A stretch of DNA of 64,000 nt from Curvibacter gracilis ATCC BAA-807. GTDB taxonomy: Bacteria; Pseudomonadota; Gammaproteobacteria; Burkholderiales; Burkholderiaceae_C. Shown in pieces: positions 56,893 to 64,000 of this stretch. The DNA lies in the NCBI RefSeq assembly GCF_000518645.1, contig NZ_JADZ01000005.1, positions 124,001 through 188,000 of the forward strand, given 5' to 3'. How positions within the stretch are numbered: the stretch's first letter is position 1; each line of letters begins with the position of its first letter. A program made the translations under genes and the position numbers. The notes beneath the pieces were generated by a model. It ran no database searches, had not been told where the DNA came from, and saw only the letters and a program-made list of their open reading frames with translations.

Positions 56893-58230
56893 ATGACTTC
56901 CACTGCCCAGAGTGTGGCGCCGCAGGCACCGCACCGAACTCTCAATCGCCATGACTACCAGACCCTTGCGCTGTCCGCGCTGGGGGGCACGCTGGAGTTC
57001 TATGACTTTGTGATCTACGTCTTTTTTGCCACGGTGTTGGGAGGCCTGTTCTTCCCGGCCGACATGCCCGATTGGCTGCGTCAGCTGCAAACCTTCGGCA
57101 TCTTTGCGGCCGGCTACCTGGCGCGTCCTGTGGGCGGCATCGTGATCGCACACTTTGGCGACAAGCTGGGGCGCAAACGCATGTTCACGCTGAGCATCTT
57201 CATGATGGCGCTGCCCACGCTGGTGATCGGCCTGTTGCCCACCTATGCCTCGATCGGAGTGGCGGCGCCTTTGCTGCTGCTGGCCATGCGGGTCTTGCAG
57301 GGGGCGGCCATTGGTGGCGAAATGCCGGGCGCCTGGGTGTTTGTGGCTGAACACGTGCCCCAGCGCCACTATGGCCTGGGCATCGGCACGCTCACCTCGG
57401 GCATCACCGGCGGCATCTTGTTGGGTTCGCTGGTGGCCATCGGCATCAACAGCCACTACGAAGCGCCCGAGGTACAGGGCTTTGCCTGGCGCATTCCGTT
57501 CATCCTCGGGGGCGTCTTTGGCATGGTGTCGGTCTACTTGCGGCGCTTTCTGCAGGAAACCCCGATCTTCAAAGAGCTGGAGCAACTGCGCCACATCGCC
57601 GATGAACTGCCCGTCAAGACCGTGTTGCGCGAGCACCGCTGGGCCTGCGTGATCGTGGCCCTGCTGACCTGGGTGCTGTCGGCCGCGATTGTGGTAGTGG
57701 TGCTGTTCACCCCCACTTACCTGCAAAAAGTTCACCACATCCCGGTGACCCTGGCGCTCGAGGCCAACGCCCTGGCCACCTTGATGCTGACCCTGGGTTG
57801 CATTCTGGTGGGCTGGGCCAGCGATCGACTGGGCACCCGGGCCGTGATGCTGGTCGGCTTTGGCGGCTTGCTGATCAGCAGCTATCTGTTCTACACCGAC
57901 CTGCCCGGCACGCCCGCTTCACTGATGTGGCATTACGGCGTCACCGGCCTGTTTGTGGGCGTCATTGCCATCGTGCCCATCGTCGGGGTGCGCGCCTTTC
58001 CGCCTCGGGTGCGGTTCAGTGGCCTCTCATTTGCCTACAACATGGCCTATGCCGTGTTCGGTGGCCTGACGCCGATCATCATCACCACCTGGTTGCAAAA
58101 AGACGTGCTGGCCCCGGCGCATTACGTGGGCGCGCTGTCGGTGCTTGGGTTTGTGCTGGGTCTGGTGCCTTTCGTGGCCCGGGGGCACGTCAGCCCGGCC
58201 CAGGCGGCAGGCACCGCCCAATCGCGCTGA
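56893..58230 (+). CDS. MFS transporter, metabolite:proton symporter (MHS) type
   Basis: A 445-aa, 12-helix transporter of the MHS branch (ProP, KgtP, citrate and shikimate carriers). The opening ALGGTLEFYDFVIYVFFATV is diagnostic and the loop motif GDKLGRKRMF (2-3 loop) is present. RPVGGIVIAHFGD and EMPGAWVFVAEHVP continue the family pattern. It exports or imports a small organic solute; identity is not given by sequence. It stands alone with a perfect palindrome upstream and no clear ribosome site. Confidence 0.92.
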   Translation: MTSTAQSVAPQAPHRTLNRHDYQTLALSALGGTLEFYDFVIYVFFATVLGGLFFPADMPDWLRQLQTFGIFAAGYLARPVGGIVIAHFGDKLGRKRMFTLSIFMMALPTLVIGLLPTYASIGVAAPLLLLAMRVLQGAAIGGEMPGAWVFVAEHVPQRHYGLGIGTLTSGITGGILLGSLVAIGINSHYEAPEVQGFAWRIPFILGGVFGMVSVYLRRFLQETPIFKELEQLRHIADELPVKTVLREHRWACVIVALLTWVLSAAIVVVVLFTPTYLQKVHHIPVTLALEANALATLMLTLGCILVGWASDRLGTRAVMLVGFGGLLISSYLFYTDLPGTPASLMWHYGVTGLFVGVIAIVPIVGVRAFPPRVRFSGLSFAYNMAYAVFGGLTPIIITTWLQKDVLAPAHYVGALSVLGFVLGLVPFVARGHVSPAQAAGTAQSR

Positions 58231-58252
58231 AATGCCCCGCCCTGCCCCGGCG

Positions 58253-58576
58253 TCACGCGGGCGGCAGTGGCGGGTGCTTCTGGGCGTTCTTGATCAGCTT
58301 GTCGGCCACGGCCTGCTCCAGGTCGATGCCCGTGTGGTCGGCCAGTTGCAGCAGATACAGCAACACATCGGCCATCTCTTCGCCCAGATGCTGCTGCACG
58401 GCGGGTGTGTCGCGGGTGCGGGCCGCCTCATCGGGCGTCATCCATTGAAAGATCTCGGTCAGCTCGGCCGCCTCGACCATCAAGGCCATGGCCAGGTTCT
58501 TGGGGTTGTGAAAGGGTTGCCAGGCGCGGTCGGCGGCAAACTGGCGCAACGTGGCCTGCAGGGCAGACAGATCCAT
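58253..58576 (-). CDS. MazG-like nucleotide pyrophosphohydrolase
   Basis: A 107-aa all-alpha NTP pyrophosphatase of the dCTPase/RS21-C6 type. The start MDLSALQATLRQFAADRAW at 58576 is preferred over the longer frame. The metal motif is spread as EAAELTEIFQW and EEMADVLLYLLQLAD (E-x2-E and E-x2-D). It hydrolyses nucleoside triphosphates to monophosphates, a house-cleaning role. Convergent with the MFS gene. Confidence 0.9.
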   Translation of the reverse strand: MDLSALQATLRQFAADRAWQPFHNPKNLAMALMVEAAELTEIFQWMTPDEAARTRDTPAVQQHLGEEMADVLLYLLQLADHTGIDLEQAVADKLIKNAQKHPPLPPA

Positions 58577-58760
58577 CTTGAAATCCTTGAATGCGGGGCC
58601 AGCAGCCCCGGCCGGGATTTTCACCTCTCACTTACCCCTGAAATCCAAAGTGGCAACGCCGGCCGCTCTTGCGGGCCTCCCTCGCAGTGGGTCCAATCAG
58701 GCCTTTAACCCATCCGTCGGCAGGCCCTCCAAGGGACCGAAGCCCAACACCGGAAACCCC

Positions 58761-59465
58761 ATGACCACCCTCTCCTCTTTCCCCATCACCCACAAATGGC
58801 CTGCCCAACACCCGGATCGGCTGCAGCTGTATTCACTGCCCACGCCCAATGGCGTCAAGGTGTCGATCATGCTGGAAGAGATCGGCCTGCCCTACGAACC
58901 CCATCTGGTGAGCTTTCAGACCCAGGATCAGCTGTCGCCCGAATTCCTCTCGCTCAACCCGAACAACAAGATCCCGGCCATCCTCGACCCCCAGGGCCCG
59001 GGTGGCCAGCCCCTGGCCTTGTTCGAATCGGGGGCCATCCTGGTGTACCTGGCCGAAAAGACCGGGCAGTTGTTGCCCGCGGATCCCGCGCGTCGCTACC
59101 AGACCTTGCAGTGGCTGATGTTCCAGATGGGCGGCATCGGCCCCATGTTTGGCCAGTTGGGCTTCTTCCACAAATTTGCCGGCAAGGACTACGAGGACAA
59201 GCGCCCGCGCGACCGCTACGTGGCCGAATCCCGGCGCCTGCTCACGGTGCTGGAGCAGCAGCTGCAGGGCCGGGCCTGGATCATGGGCGACGACTACAGC
59301 ATTGCCGACATCGCCATCTGGCCCTGGGTGCGCAATCTGTTTGGTTTCTACGAGGCGGGCGACCTGGTGGGCCAGGCCGACTTTGTGCAGGTTCAGCGCG
59401 TGTTGGCTGCATTCGGGGCTCGACCGGCTGTGCAACGTGGCCTGAACATACCCACTCGTGACTGA
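58761..59465 (+). CDS. Glutathione S-transferase family protein (YfcG/YghU-like)
   Basis: A 234-aa GST from ATG 58761. N-domain LYSLPTPNGVKVSIMLEEIG with Thr/Asn-Gly-Lys at the active site resembles E. coli YfcG/YghU disulfide-bond oxidoreductases, and LNPNNKIPAILDP with FESGAILVYLAEKTG follows. C-domain: MFGQLGFFHKFAGKDY and WIMGDDYSIADIAIWPWVR. The family is clear; its role (redox, thiol peroxidase-like) is by analogy. Confidence 0.92.
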   Translation: MTTLSSFPITHKWPAQHPDRLQLYSLPTPNGVKVSIMLEEIGLPYEPHLVSFQTQDQLSPEFLSLNPNNKIPAILDPQGPGGQPLALFESGAILVYLAEKTGQLLPADPARRYQTLQWLMFQMGGIGPMFGQLGFFHKFAGKDYEDKRPRDRYVAESRRLLTVLEQQLQGRAWIMGDDYSIADIAIWPWVRNLFGFYEAGDLVGQADFVQVQRVLAAFGARPAVQRGLNIPTRD

Positions 59466-59712
59466 TCGACTTGATTGCAGTTTTGATCTGATGAAACGCA
59501 TGCGATCAGGGTTTATCCACCCTCACAAGTGACATATTCAAGCCAGAATGATCTGCCGTTTCTGTTGAATATGCTGATTTTGCAGGAGTGAGCTCAGCCG
59601 ACGTGGCTCAAGCGGTTTACATTTCAGCCTCGCCGGAGCAGCGTCGGCACAACTCGGTGTTGTGAACAATCCAGTCACTGCGGCGGACCCAGTGGCTTCC
59701 CTAGAGACTTTC

Positions 59713-61332
59713 ATGCGAATCAATGAACCCGTCACACAGCGCGAGCACCTCTACCCGCCCCACATGACCCCGGTGTCGGTCACCGACCCCAAAGGGCGCA
59801 TCACCTATTGCAATCAGGATTTCATCGAGCTGAGCGGCTTCGCCAAAGAGGAACTGCTGGGCCAAGCCCACAACCTGGTGCGCCACCCCGACATGCCCGC
59901 CGAGGCTTTCCGCGACATGTGGGCCACGGTGCAGCAAGGCCAGCCCTGGACCGGGCTGGTCAAGAACCGGCGCAAGAACGGCGACCACTACTGGGTGCGG
60001 GCCAATGCCACGCCCATGCGCGATGGCCAACGCATCACGGGCTTTCTTTCCGTCCGAACGGCCCCTCGCCGTGAAGAAATCGATGCCGCCGAAGCGCTTT
60101 ACGCCACCATGCGCGAAGAGGCCCGACAAGGCCATCTGCGCCATGTGCTGGATCAGGGGGCCGTGCTGCGCACCGGCCTGGCAGGTCGTTGGCAGCAGGC
60201 CACTCGCCTGCTCGTCCCGCTGCGACTCAGCGCTCTTTACGCCGCCGTGGCGGGTGCCACCTGGGCATGTGCCGCGTTCGGCGCGCCGACCGGCCTCACC
60301 GCGGCGGTGGGCCTGCTCGGGTCACTGGCGGCTGGCTACCTCACCCATGCCTGGAGTGTGGCCCCCCTGCGCCAGGTCATGAGCGACGCCAACCGCCTGG
60401 CCTCGGGTGACCTCTCCGAAGAGATCAAGACCGGTGCCCCGGGTGTGCTGGGCCAGTTGCAACAAAGCCTGCACCAGTTGTCGGTCAACCTGCGCACCGT
60501 GGTGCGCGATGTGCGCCAACAGGTCGACTACCTGGGCGACGCCGTGCGCGAGGTGGCCGCGGGCAACCATGACCTGTCCACCCGCACCGAATCCCAGGCC
60601 GCCAGCCTGGAAAAGACCGCTGCGGCGATGGAAGAAATCAACAGCATGGTCAGCCAGAGCGCCGCCGCGGCCGCCCAGGGCGCCCACCTGGCCACCGAAA
60701 CCTCGCACGTCACCGAGCGCAGCAACCAGGCCGTGCAATCGGTGGCCCAGACCATGACGGGCATCACCGACTCATCCCACAAGATCGGTGAAATCATCCA
60801 CCTGATCGAAGGGGTGGCTTTTCAGACCAACATCCTGGCCCTGAACGCGGCCGTCGAAGCAGCCCGGGCCGGTGAGAGTGGCCGCGGCTTTGCCGTGGTG
60901 GCCTCTGAGGTGCGTGCCCTGGCGCAACGCACGGCGGGCGCTGCCAAGGAGATCCGCCAGTTGATCATCGAATCCTCCGAGCGCATCGACAGCGGCAGCC
61001 AGCAGACCCAGGATGCCCGGGGGCGCATGGACGAGGCCCTGGCGGCGGTGGGCAAGGTCAGCATGGTGTTGCACGAAATCAGCCACTCGGCTGCCGAGCA
61101 GCAAGGCGGTATCGCGCAGATCAACTCGGCCGTGGCCGATATGGACTCGATCACCCAGCAGAATGCGGCCCTGGTGGAGCAACTGGCCGCGGCCGCCAAG
61201 GCCTTGCACATCGAGGTCGACGAGGTCAGTCATTCGATGCGCCTGTTCCGTCTGGCCCATGGCGAAGCCTCCATCGCCGACCTGGACGCGGTGGCCTTGC
61301 GGCGGGAAATGAAGCAACTGCCGGTGGCCTGA
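59713..61332 (+). CDS. Aer-like PAS-domain methyl-accepting chemotaxis protein
   Basis: A 539-aa chemoreceptor. ATG 59713 ([17 protein letters not shown]) is chosen over a GTG at 59662 because this is the usual Aer start. PAS domain residues 10-120 ([51 protein letters not shown]) likely binds FAD as in Aer. Two hydrophobic segments (about 180-220) and the signalling domain end with the hairpin tip [20 protein letters not shown]. It signals energy or redox changes to CheA. No cheA or flagellar genes are in the window. Confidence 0.92.
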   Translation: MRINEPVTQREHLYPPHMTPVSVTDPKGRITYCNQDFIELSGFAKEELLGQAHNLVRHPDMPAEAFRDMWATVQQGQPWTGLVKNRRKNGDHYWVRANATPMRDGQRITGFLSVRTAPRREEIDAAEALYATMREEARQGHLRHVLDQGAVLRTGLAGRWQQATRLLVPLRLSALYAAVAGATWACAAFGAPTGLTAAVGLLGSLAAGYLTHAWSVAPLRQVMSDANRLASGDLSEEIKTGAPGVLGQLQQSLHQLSVNLRTVVRDVRQQVDYLGDAVREVAAGNHDLSTRTESQAASLEKTAAAMEEINSMVSQSAAAAAQGAHLATETSHVTERSNQAVQSVAQTMTGITDSSHKIGEIIHLIEGVAFQTNILALNAAVEAARAGESGRGFAVVASEVRALAQRTAGAAKEIRQLIIESSERIDSGSQQTQDARGRMDEALAAVGKVSMVLHEISHSAAEQQGGIAQINSAVADMDSITQQNAALVEQLAAAAKALHIEVDEVSHSMRLFRLAHGEASIADLDAVALRREMKQLPVA

Positions 61333-61394
61333 GCGCTCTCACACAACACCAGGCACCTGCCCACGCCAGGCACGCAGACCGCAGCAGGACAGGC

Positions 61395-63602
61395 TCAGAA
61401 GCTCTCCCAATCCGATTCCGGGCTGGCAGAGCCGCTTTGCGTTTGGGCCGCAGGGCGATGACCCGAGGCCGGCGGGCTTGCGGGGCTGGCGAGTTTCAGG
61501 GCGGGCTTGGACTCCTCGGCGGCCACCCGTGGCGCAGCACCCACGTGCTGGCCAGAGCCGCCCTGCGCCGTCGTACCTTGAGGCGATGACACGGTCGGTG
61601 TCCGGGCTCCGTTCCAGGCGGGGGCACCGCCCTCCAACTTGAAAAGTGAAACCACCTGCACCAGGTCTTCTGCCTGTGTGCGCAGGCTGCTTGCCGCCGC
61701 CGCCATTTCCTCAACCAGGGCGGCATTCTGTTGCGTCGCCTGATCCATCTGCGTCACCGCTTCGCCCACCTGGGCCACGCCAGCACTCTGCTCGGCGCTG
61801 GCGGTGCTGATCTCACCCACCACCGAACTGACCCGCCGGATCGCTTCCACCACTTCCTGCATCGTCTGGCCGGCCTGGTTGACCTGCTCGCTGCCCTGCT
61901 CCACCCGTTCGACGCTGGCGGTGATCAGGGTCTTGATCTCCTTGGCTGCCTCGGCGCTGCGCTGGGCCAGGCTGCGCACCTCGGCGGCCACCACGGCAAA
62001 GCCGCGGCCTTGCTCACCGGCCCGAGCCGCTTCAACCGCTGCGTTCAAGGCCAGGATGTTGGTTTGGAAAGCGATGCCGTCGATCACCCCGATGATGTCG
62101 GCGATTCGACGCGAACTGTCGTTGATGCCCTGCATGGTATGCACCACCTCGGCCACCACGGCACCGCCTCGGCTCGCCACCTGACTGGCATGGACGGCCA
62201 GATCGCTGGCCGTGCGTCCATGGGCAGCGTTCTGACTCACGGTCGAGCCCAGTTGCTCCATCGACGAAGCGGTCTCTTCCAGCGAGCTGGCCTGGCTCTC
62301 TGTGCGGGCGTTGAGATCCTGATTGCCCTCGGCAATCTGGGCGCTGGCACTGGCCACGCTCTGGGCATTGTCGCGAACGGTGCGCACCACTTTGGTCAGG
62401 CCCAGACCGATGCGATTGATGGCCTCCTGGAGCAGGCCCACCTCATCGCGGCGGTGGACGGTCAGGCTCACGGTGAGGTCGCCATGGGCGATGCGATCGG
62501 CGGCATGTGCCACCTCGTCCAGGGGACGCACCACCAGCTTGCGGAACATCAACCAGCCTGCCAGCGAGATCAGCAACACGATGGTCAGGCCCAGGCCGCA
62601 ATAGAGATTGCGGGTGTGCACGACCTCGGCAGAGAACTCATCGCTGTAGGTGCCCCCGGCCACCACCCAGTCCCATTCCTTGAGGAAGGTGAACGCCACC
62701 ACCTTCTCGCGCGCCTGTGTCTCGCCAAGCTCTGTGTTGATCCAGGGATAGCGCATCACGCCATTCTTGCGTTCCAGCATGTCACGGATGAAAGGATGGC
62801 CGTCGGCATCCTTTGCATCGAGCATGTTATTGCCCTCTTTGGCCGGGTGGATCACCAGCTTGCCTTGGTTGGGGCCTGGGCGGGCGTCAAGCACATAGTA
62901 GTAGCCCGTTTCCCCGATCTTCAAGTCACGGATGGTCTTCTTCAGAATGCCAAGATAGTCAGTGAAGTCCTGAGCCACGAAGGTCAAGCCCACCAATTTG
63001 CCATCGCTGCCGTGCAGCGGGTCGTAGCGCGTCATGTATTGGCGGCCAAACAGTGCAATCAGGCCCACATACGGCTGATCCTGCAAGCCCAGCTGATAGG
63101 CCGGGTGCTGATGATCCAGCACCGTGCCGGTGGCACGCTGCTCCTGCTCGTTTTTGAGCGAGGTACTGATCCGCACAAAATCCTCACCGCTCTTGACGAA
63201 CACCGTGGTCGAGCTCTTGGTCAACTGCGAGAACTCGTCGACCAGGTTGGTGTCGGTGTTGAGCGAGCGCCCCTGCCAGGCCAGCACCGGCACCGCCTTG
63301 CCGCCCATGTCGACGGTCTCCCCCGTGAGGGTGACCCGCTTTTCCAGGCGGGCATTGAAGGCCTTGCCCAATTCGGAGGTCCGCAGACGCAGGTCAGCGT
63401 CCGTGGCGCGCACCAGGTTGGTCAGCAGTTCGGTGCGGTCGTGCACCTCCTGGGTGGCACGCTGCTCGATCGAGCGGGCTGCCGACCAGGTGATGGCACC
63501 GATCAGGCCGGTGAGCACCACGAGAACCAGCAGGAAATTGCTCAGGGACAGACGCGTCCCCAGGCTCATCGTACGCCTGGAAGCGTGCGTATCAGTCATC
63601 AT
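61395..63602 (-). CDS. Cache-domain methyl-accepting chemotaxis protein with C-terminal tether
   Basis: A 735-aa receptor. The start is at 63602 or the adjacent ATG at 63599 (GGAG ribosome site). Transmembrane helix about 15-40, periplasmic dCache/Cache_3 region to about 335 ([34 protein letters not shown]), second membrane helix about 345, HAMP ([21 protein letters not shown]) and the signalling domain with [20 protein letters not shown]. The protein ends SDWESF; DWESF matches the xWxxF pattern of CheR/CheB tethering pentapeptides. It probably senses small molecules. Confidence 0.92.
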   Translation of the reverse strand: MMTDTHASRRTMSLGTRLSLSNFLLVLVVLTGLIGAITWSAARSIEQRATQEVHDRTELLTNLVRATDADLRLRTSELGKAFNARLEKRVTLTGETVDMGGKAVPVLAWQGRSLNTDTNLVDEFSQLTKSSTTVFVKSGEDFVRISTSLKNEQEQRATGTVLDHQHPAYQLGLQDQPYVGLIALFGRQYMTRYDPLHGSDGKLVGLTFVAQDFTDYLGILKKTIRDLKIGETGYYYVLDARPGPNQGKLVIHPAKEGNNMLDAKDADGHPFIRDMLERKNGVMRYPWINTELGETQAREKVVAFTFLKEWDWVVAGGTYSDEFSAEVVHTRNLYCGLGLTIVLLISLAGWLMFRKLVVRPLDEVAHAADRIAHGDLTVSLTVHRRDEVGLLQEAINRIGLGLTKVVRTVRDNAQSVASASAQIAEGNQDLNARTESQASSLEETASSMEQLGSTVSQNAAHGRTASDLAVHASQVASRGGAVVAEVVHTMQGINDSSRRIADIIGVIDGIAFQTNILALNAAVEAARAGEQGRGFAVVAAEVRSLAQRSAEAAKEIKTLITASVERVEQGSEQVNQAGQTMQEVVEAIRRVSSVVGEISTASAEQSAGVAQVGEAVTQMDQATQQNAALVEEMAAAASSLRTQAEDLVQVVSLFKLEGGAPAWNGARTPTVSSPQGTTAQGGSGQHVGAAPRVAAEESKPALKLASPASPPASGHRPAAQTQSGSASPESDWESF

Positions 63603-63621
63603 TAAACTCCGGTCAGGTGCC

Positions 63622-63645
63622 CCGGTCCCGTCATTCAGGGACCGG
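63622..63645. other. Hairpin in the leader of the Cache receptor gene
   Basis: Perfect 8-bp arms CCGGTCCC / GGGACCGG with an 8-base loop lie about 20 bases upstream of the start codon on the minus strand. It may influence translation. Confidence 0.35.
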
Positions 63646-63742
63646 ATCACCTTGCATACAAGATACAAATTCAAACAGATGGGAGTGTGTCTTGCTTCGA
63701 TTTCCGCGCTTTTGATGCTGGTCAAGTTTGTGGCAGGCCATG

Positions 63743-63778
63743 AAAAAGCCCGGCCTGACGAGGTCGTCAGCCGGGCTT
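63743..63778 (-). terminator. Rho-independent terminator of purL
   Basis: A long stem (arms AAGCCCGGC...TGACGA and TCGTCA...GCCGGGCTT, one bulged base) is followed by a T-run on the minus strand, 55 bases after the purL stop. Confidence 0.82.
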
Positions 63779-63781
63779 GAG

Positions 63782-63803
63782 GGCCAGGGCGAAGCCCCTG
63801 GCC
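63782..63803. other. Second hairpin near the purL end
   Basis: 8-bp arms GGCCAGGG / CCCTGGCC, between the purL stop and its terminator. It could help 3'-end stability. Confidence 0.35.
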
Positions 63804-63832
63804 TGGGGCTCAAACCGCCCCGATGGATGGCA

Positions 63833-64000
63833 TCACCCCACCCATTTGCGGGCGTTGCGCCAGATGCGCATCCAGGGGCTGAACTCGGATTTGTCGCCCG
63901 AAGTCCAGCTCATCTGCACGTTTCGGAACACGCGCTCGGGGTGCGGCATCATGGCCGTGAAGCGGCCGTCGGCCGTGGTCACGGCGGTCAGGCCCGCGGG
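63833..64000 (-). CDS. purL: Phosphoribosylformylglycinamidine synthase, C-terminal end (gene continues beyond window)
   Basis: The last 55 codons of purL. The translation, reading from the window edge toward the stop TGA at 63833-63835, gives [19 protein letters not shown] and ends [15 protein letters not shown], matching the end of the glutaminase domain of single-chain PurL. HPE contains the catalytic His and Glu of the glutamine amidotransferase triad. This is the fourth step of purine synthesis. The rest of the gene lies outside the window. Confidence 0.93.
   Translation of the reverse strand, partial: PAGLTAVTTADGRFTAMMPHPERVFRNVQMSWTSGDKSEFSPWMRIWRNARKWVG

Noticed and set aside
59538-59562. 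Sigma-28 (FliA) promoter in front of the Aer-like receptor
   Set aside because: TCAAG and GCCGTTT occur but are 12 bp apart, two short of the usual spacing, and the -10 matches poorly.

Overview
The window is high-G+C, gene-dense bacterial chromosome. Protein families and gene order point to a betaproteobacterium of the order Burkholderiales, most likely family Comamonadaceae (Acidovorax/Hydrogenophaga-like). That placement is inferred from recognised sequences (AlkK-type acyl-CoA ligase beside a Liv-type ABC transporter, Aer-type chemoreceptor, YbgC-GNAT fusion, mltG-tmk-holB order), not from a search. I saw no tRNA, rRNA, CRISPR array, prophage or intact insertion sequence. Both ends cut genes: tadA on the left (5' end missing) and purL on the right (only its 3' end, minus strand).

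Layout. 1-5.1 kb: tadA fused to an alpha/beta hydrolase, an S66 LD-carboxypeptidase, an aldehyde dehydrogenase, a flavin reductase and the ribosome-rescue hydrolase arfB. 5.2-9.9 kb: a small membrane protein, a Crp/Fnr regulator, a universal stress protein, the 23S rRNA hydroxylation factor rlhA and a DUF1624 membrane protein. 9.9-14.3 kb, minus strand: a chain with 4-base stop/start overlaps, selO-msrB-yciB-bolA, followed by a parvulin, with a second Crp/Fnr regulator upstream. 14.6-33.1 kb, plus strand: a lipid/acyl-CoA catabolic block with an acyl-CoA ligase, a five-gene Liv-type ABC importer, a fused hydratase/dehydrogenase, an M20 amidohydrolase, a thiolase, an acyl-CoA dehydrogenase, two SDRs, a hotdog thioesterase, an NADP oxidoreductase and a GST.

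33-43 kb: a MenA-like prenyltransferase, a small membrane protein, a KefB/C-type antiporter, tex, an HDOD protein, a patatin, an Rpn-family nuclease and an iron alcohol dehydrogenase. 43.4-53.1 kb: an HSL-type esterase, a YbgC-GNAT fusion and ygfZ, then a tight run mltG-tmk-holB-pilZ-tatD-ankyrin-dinG with many 4-base overlaps. 53.1-64 kb: a GGDEF/EAL protein, a 1.4-kb gene-free stretch rich in palindromes, an MFS transporter, a MazG-like hydrolase, a GST, two chemoreceptors and the purL end.

The genes suggest an aerobic heterotroph that takes up and beta-oxidises acyl compounds, with redox control (two Crp/Fnr proteins, a TTGAC-N4-GTCAA box at the acyl-CoA ligase promoter) and energy taxis. 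The most unusual items are the Rpn nuclease gene with an internal start that could make a C-terminal antitoxin plus a 12-bp in-frame repeat, the M20 hydrolase inside the beta-oxidation block, and the operator-like palindromes in the gene-free 55.5-56.9 kb region.
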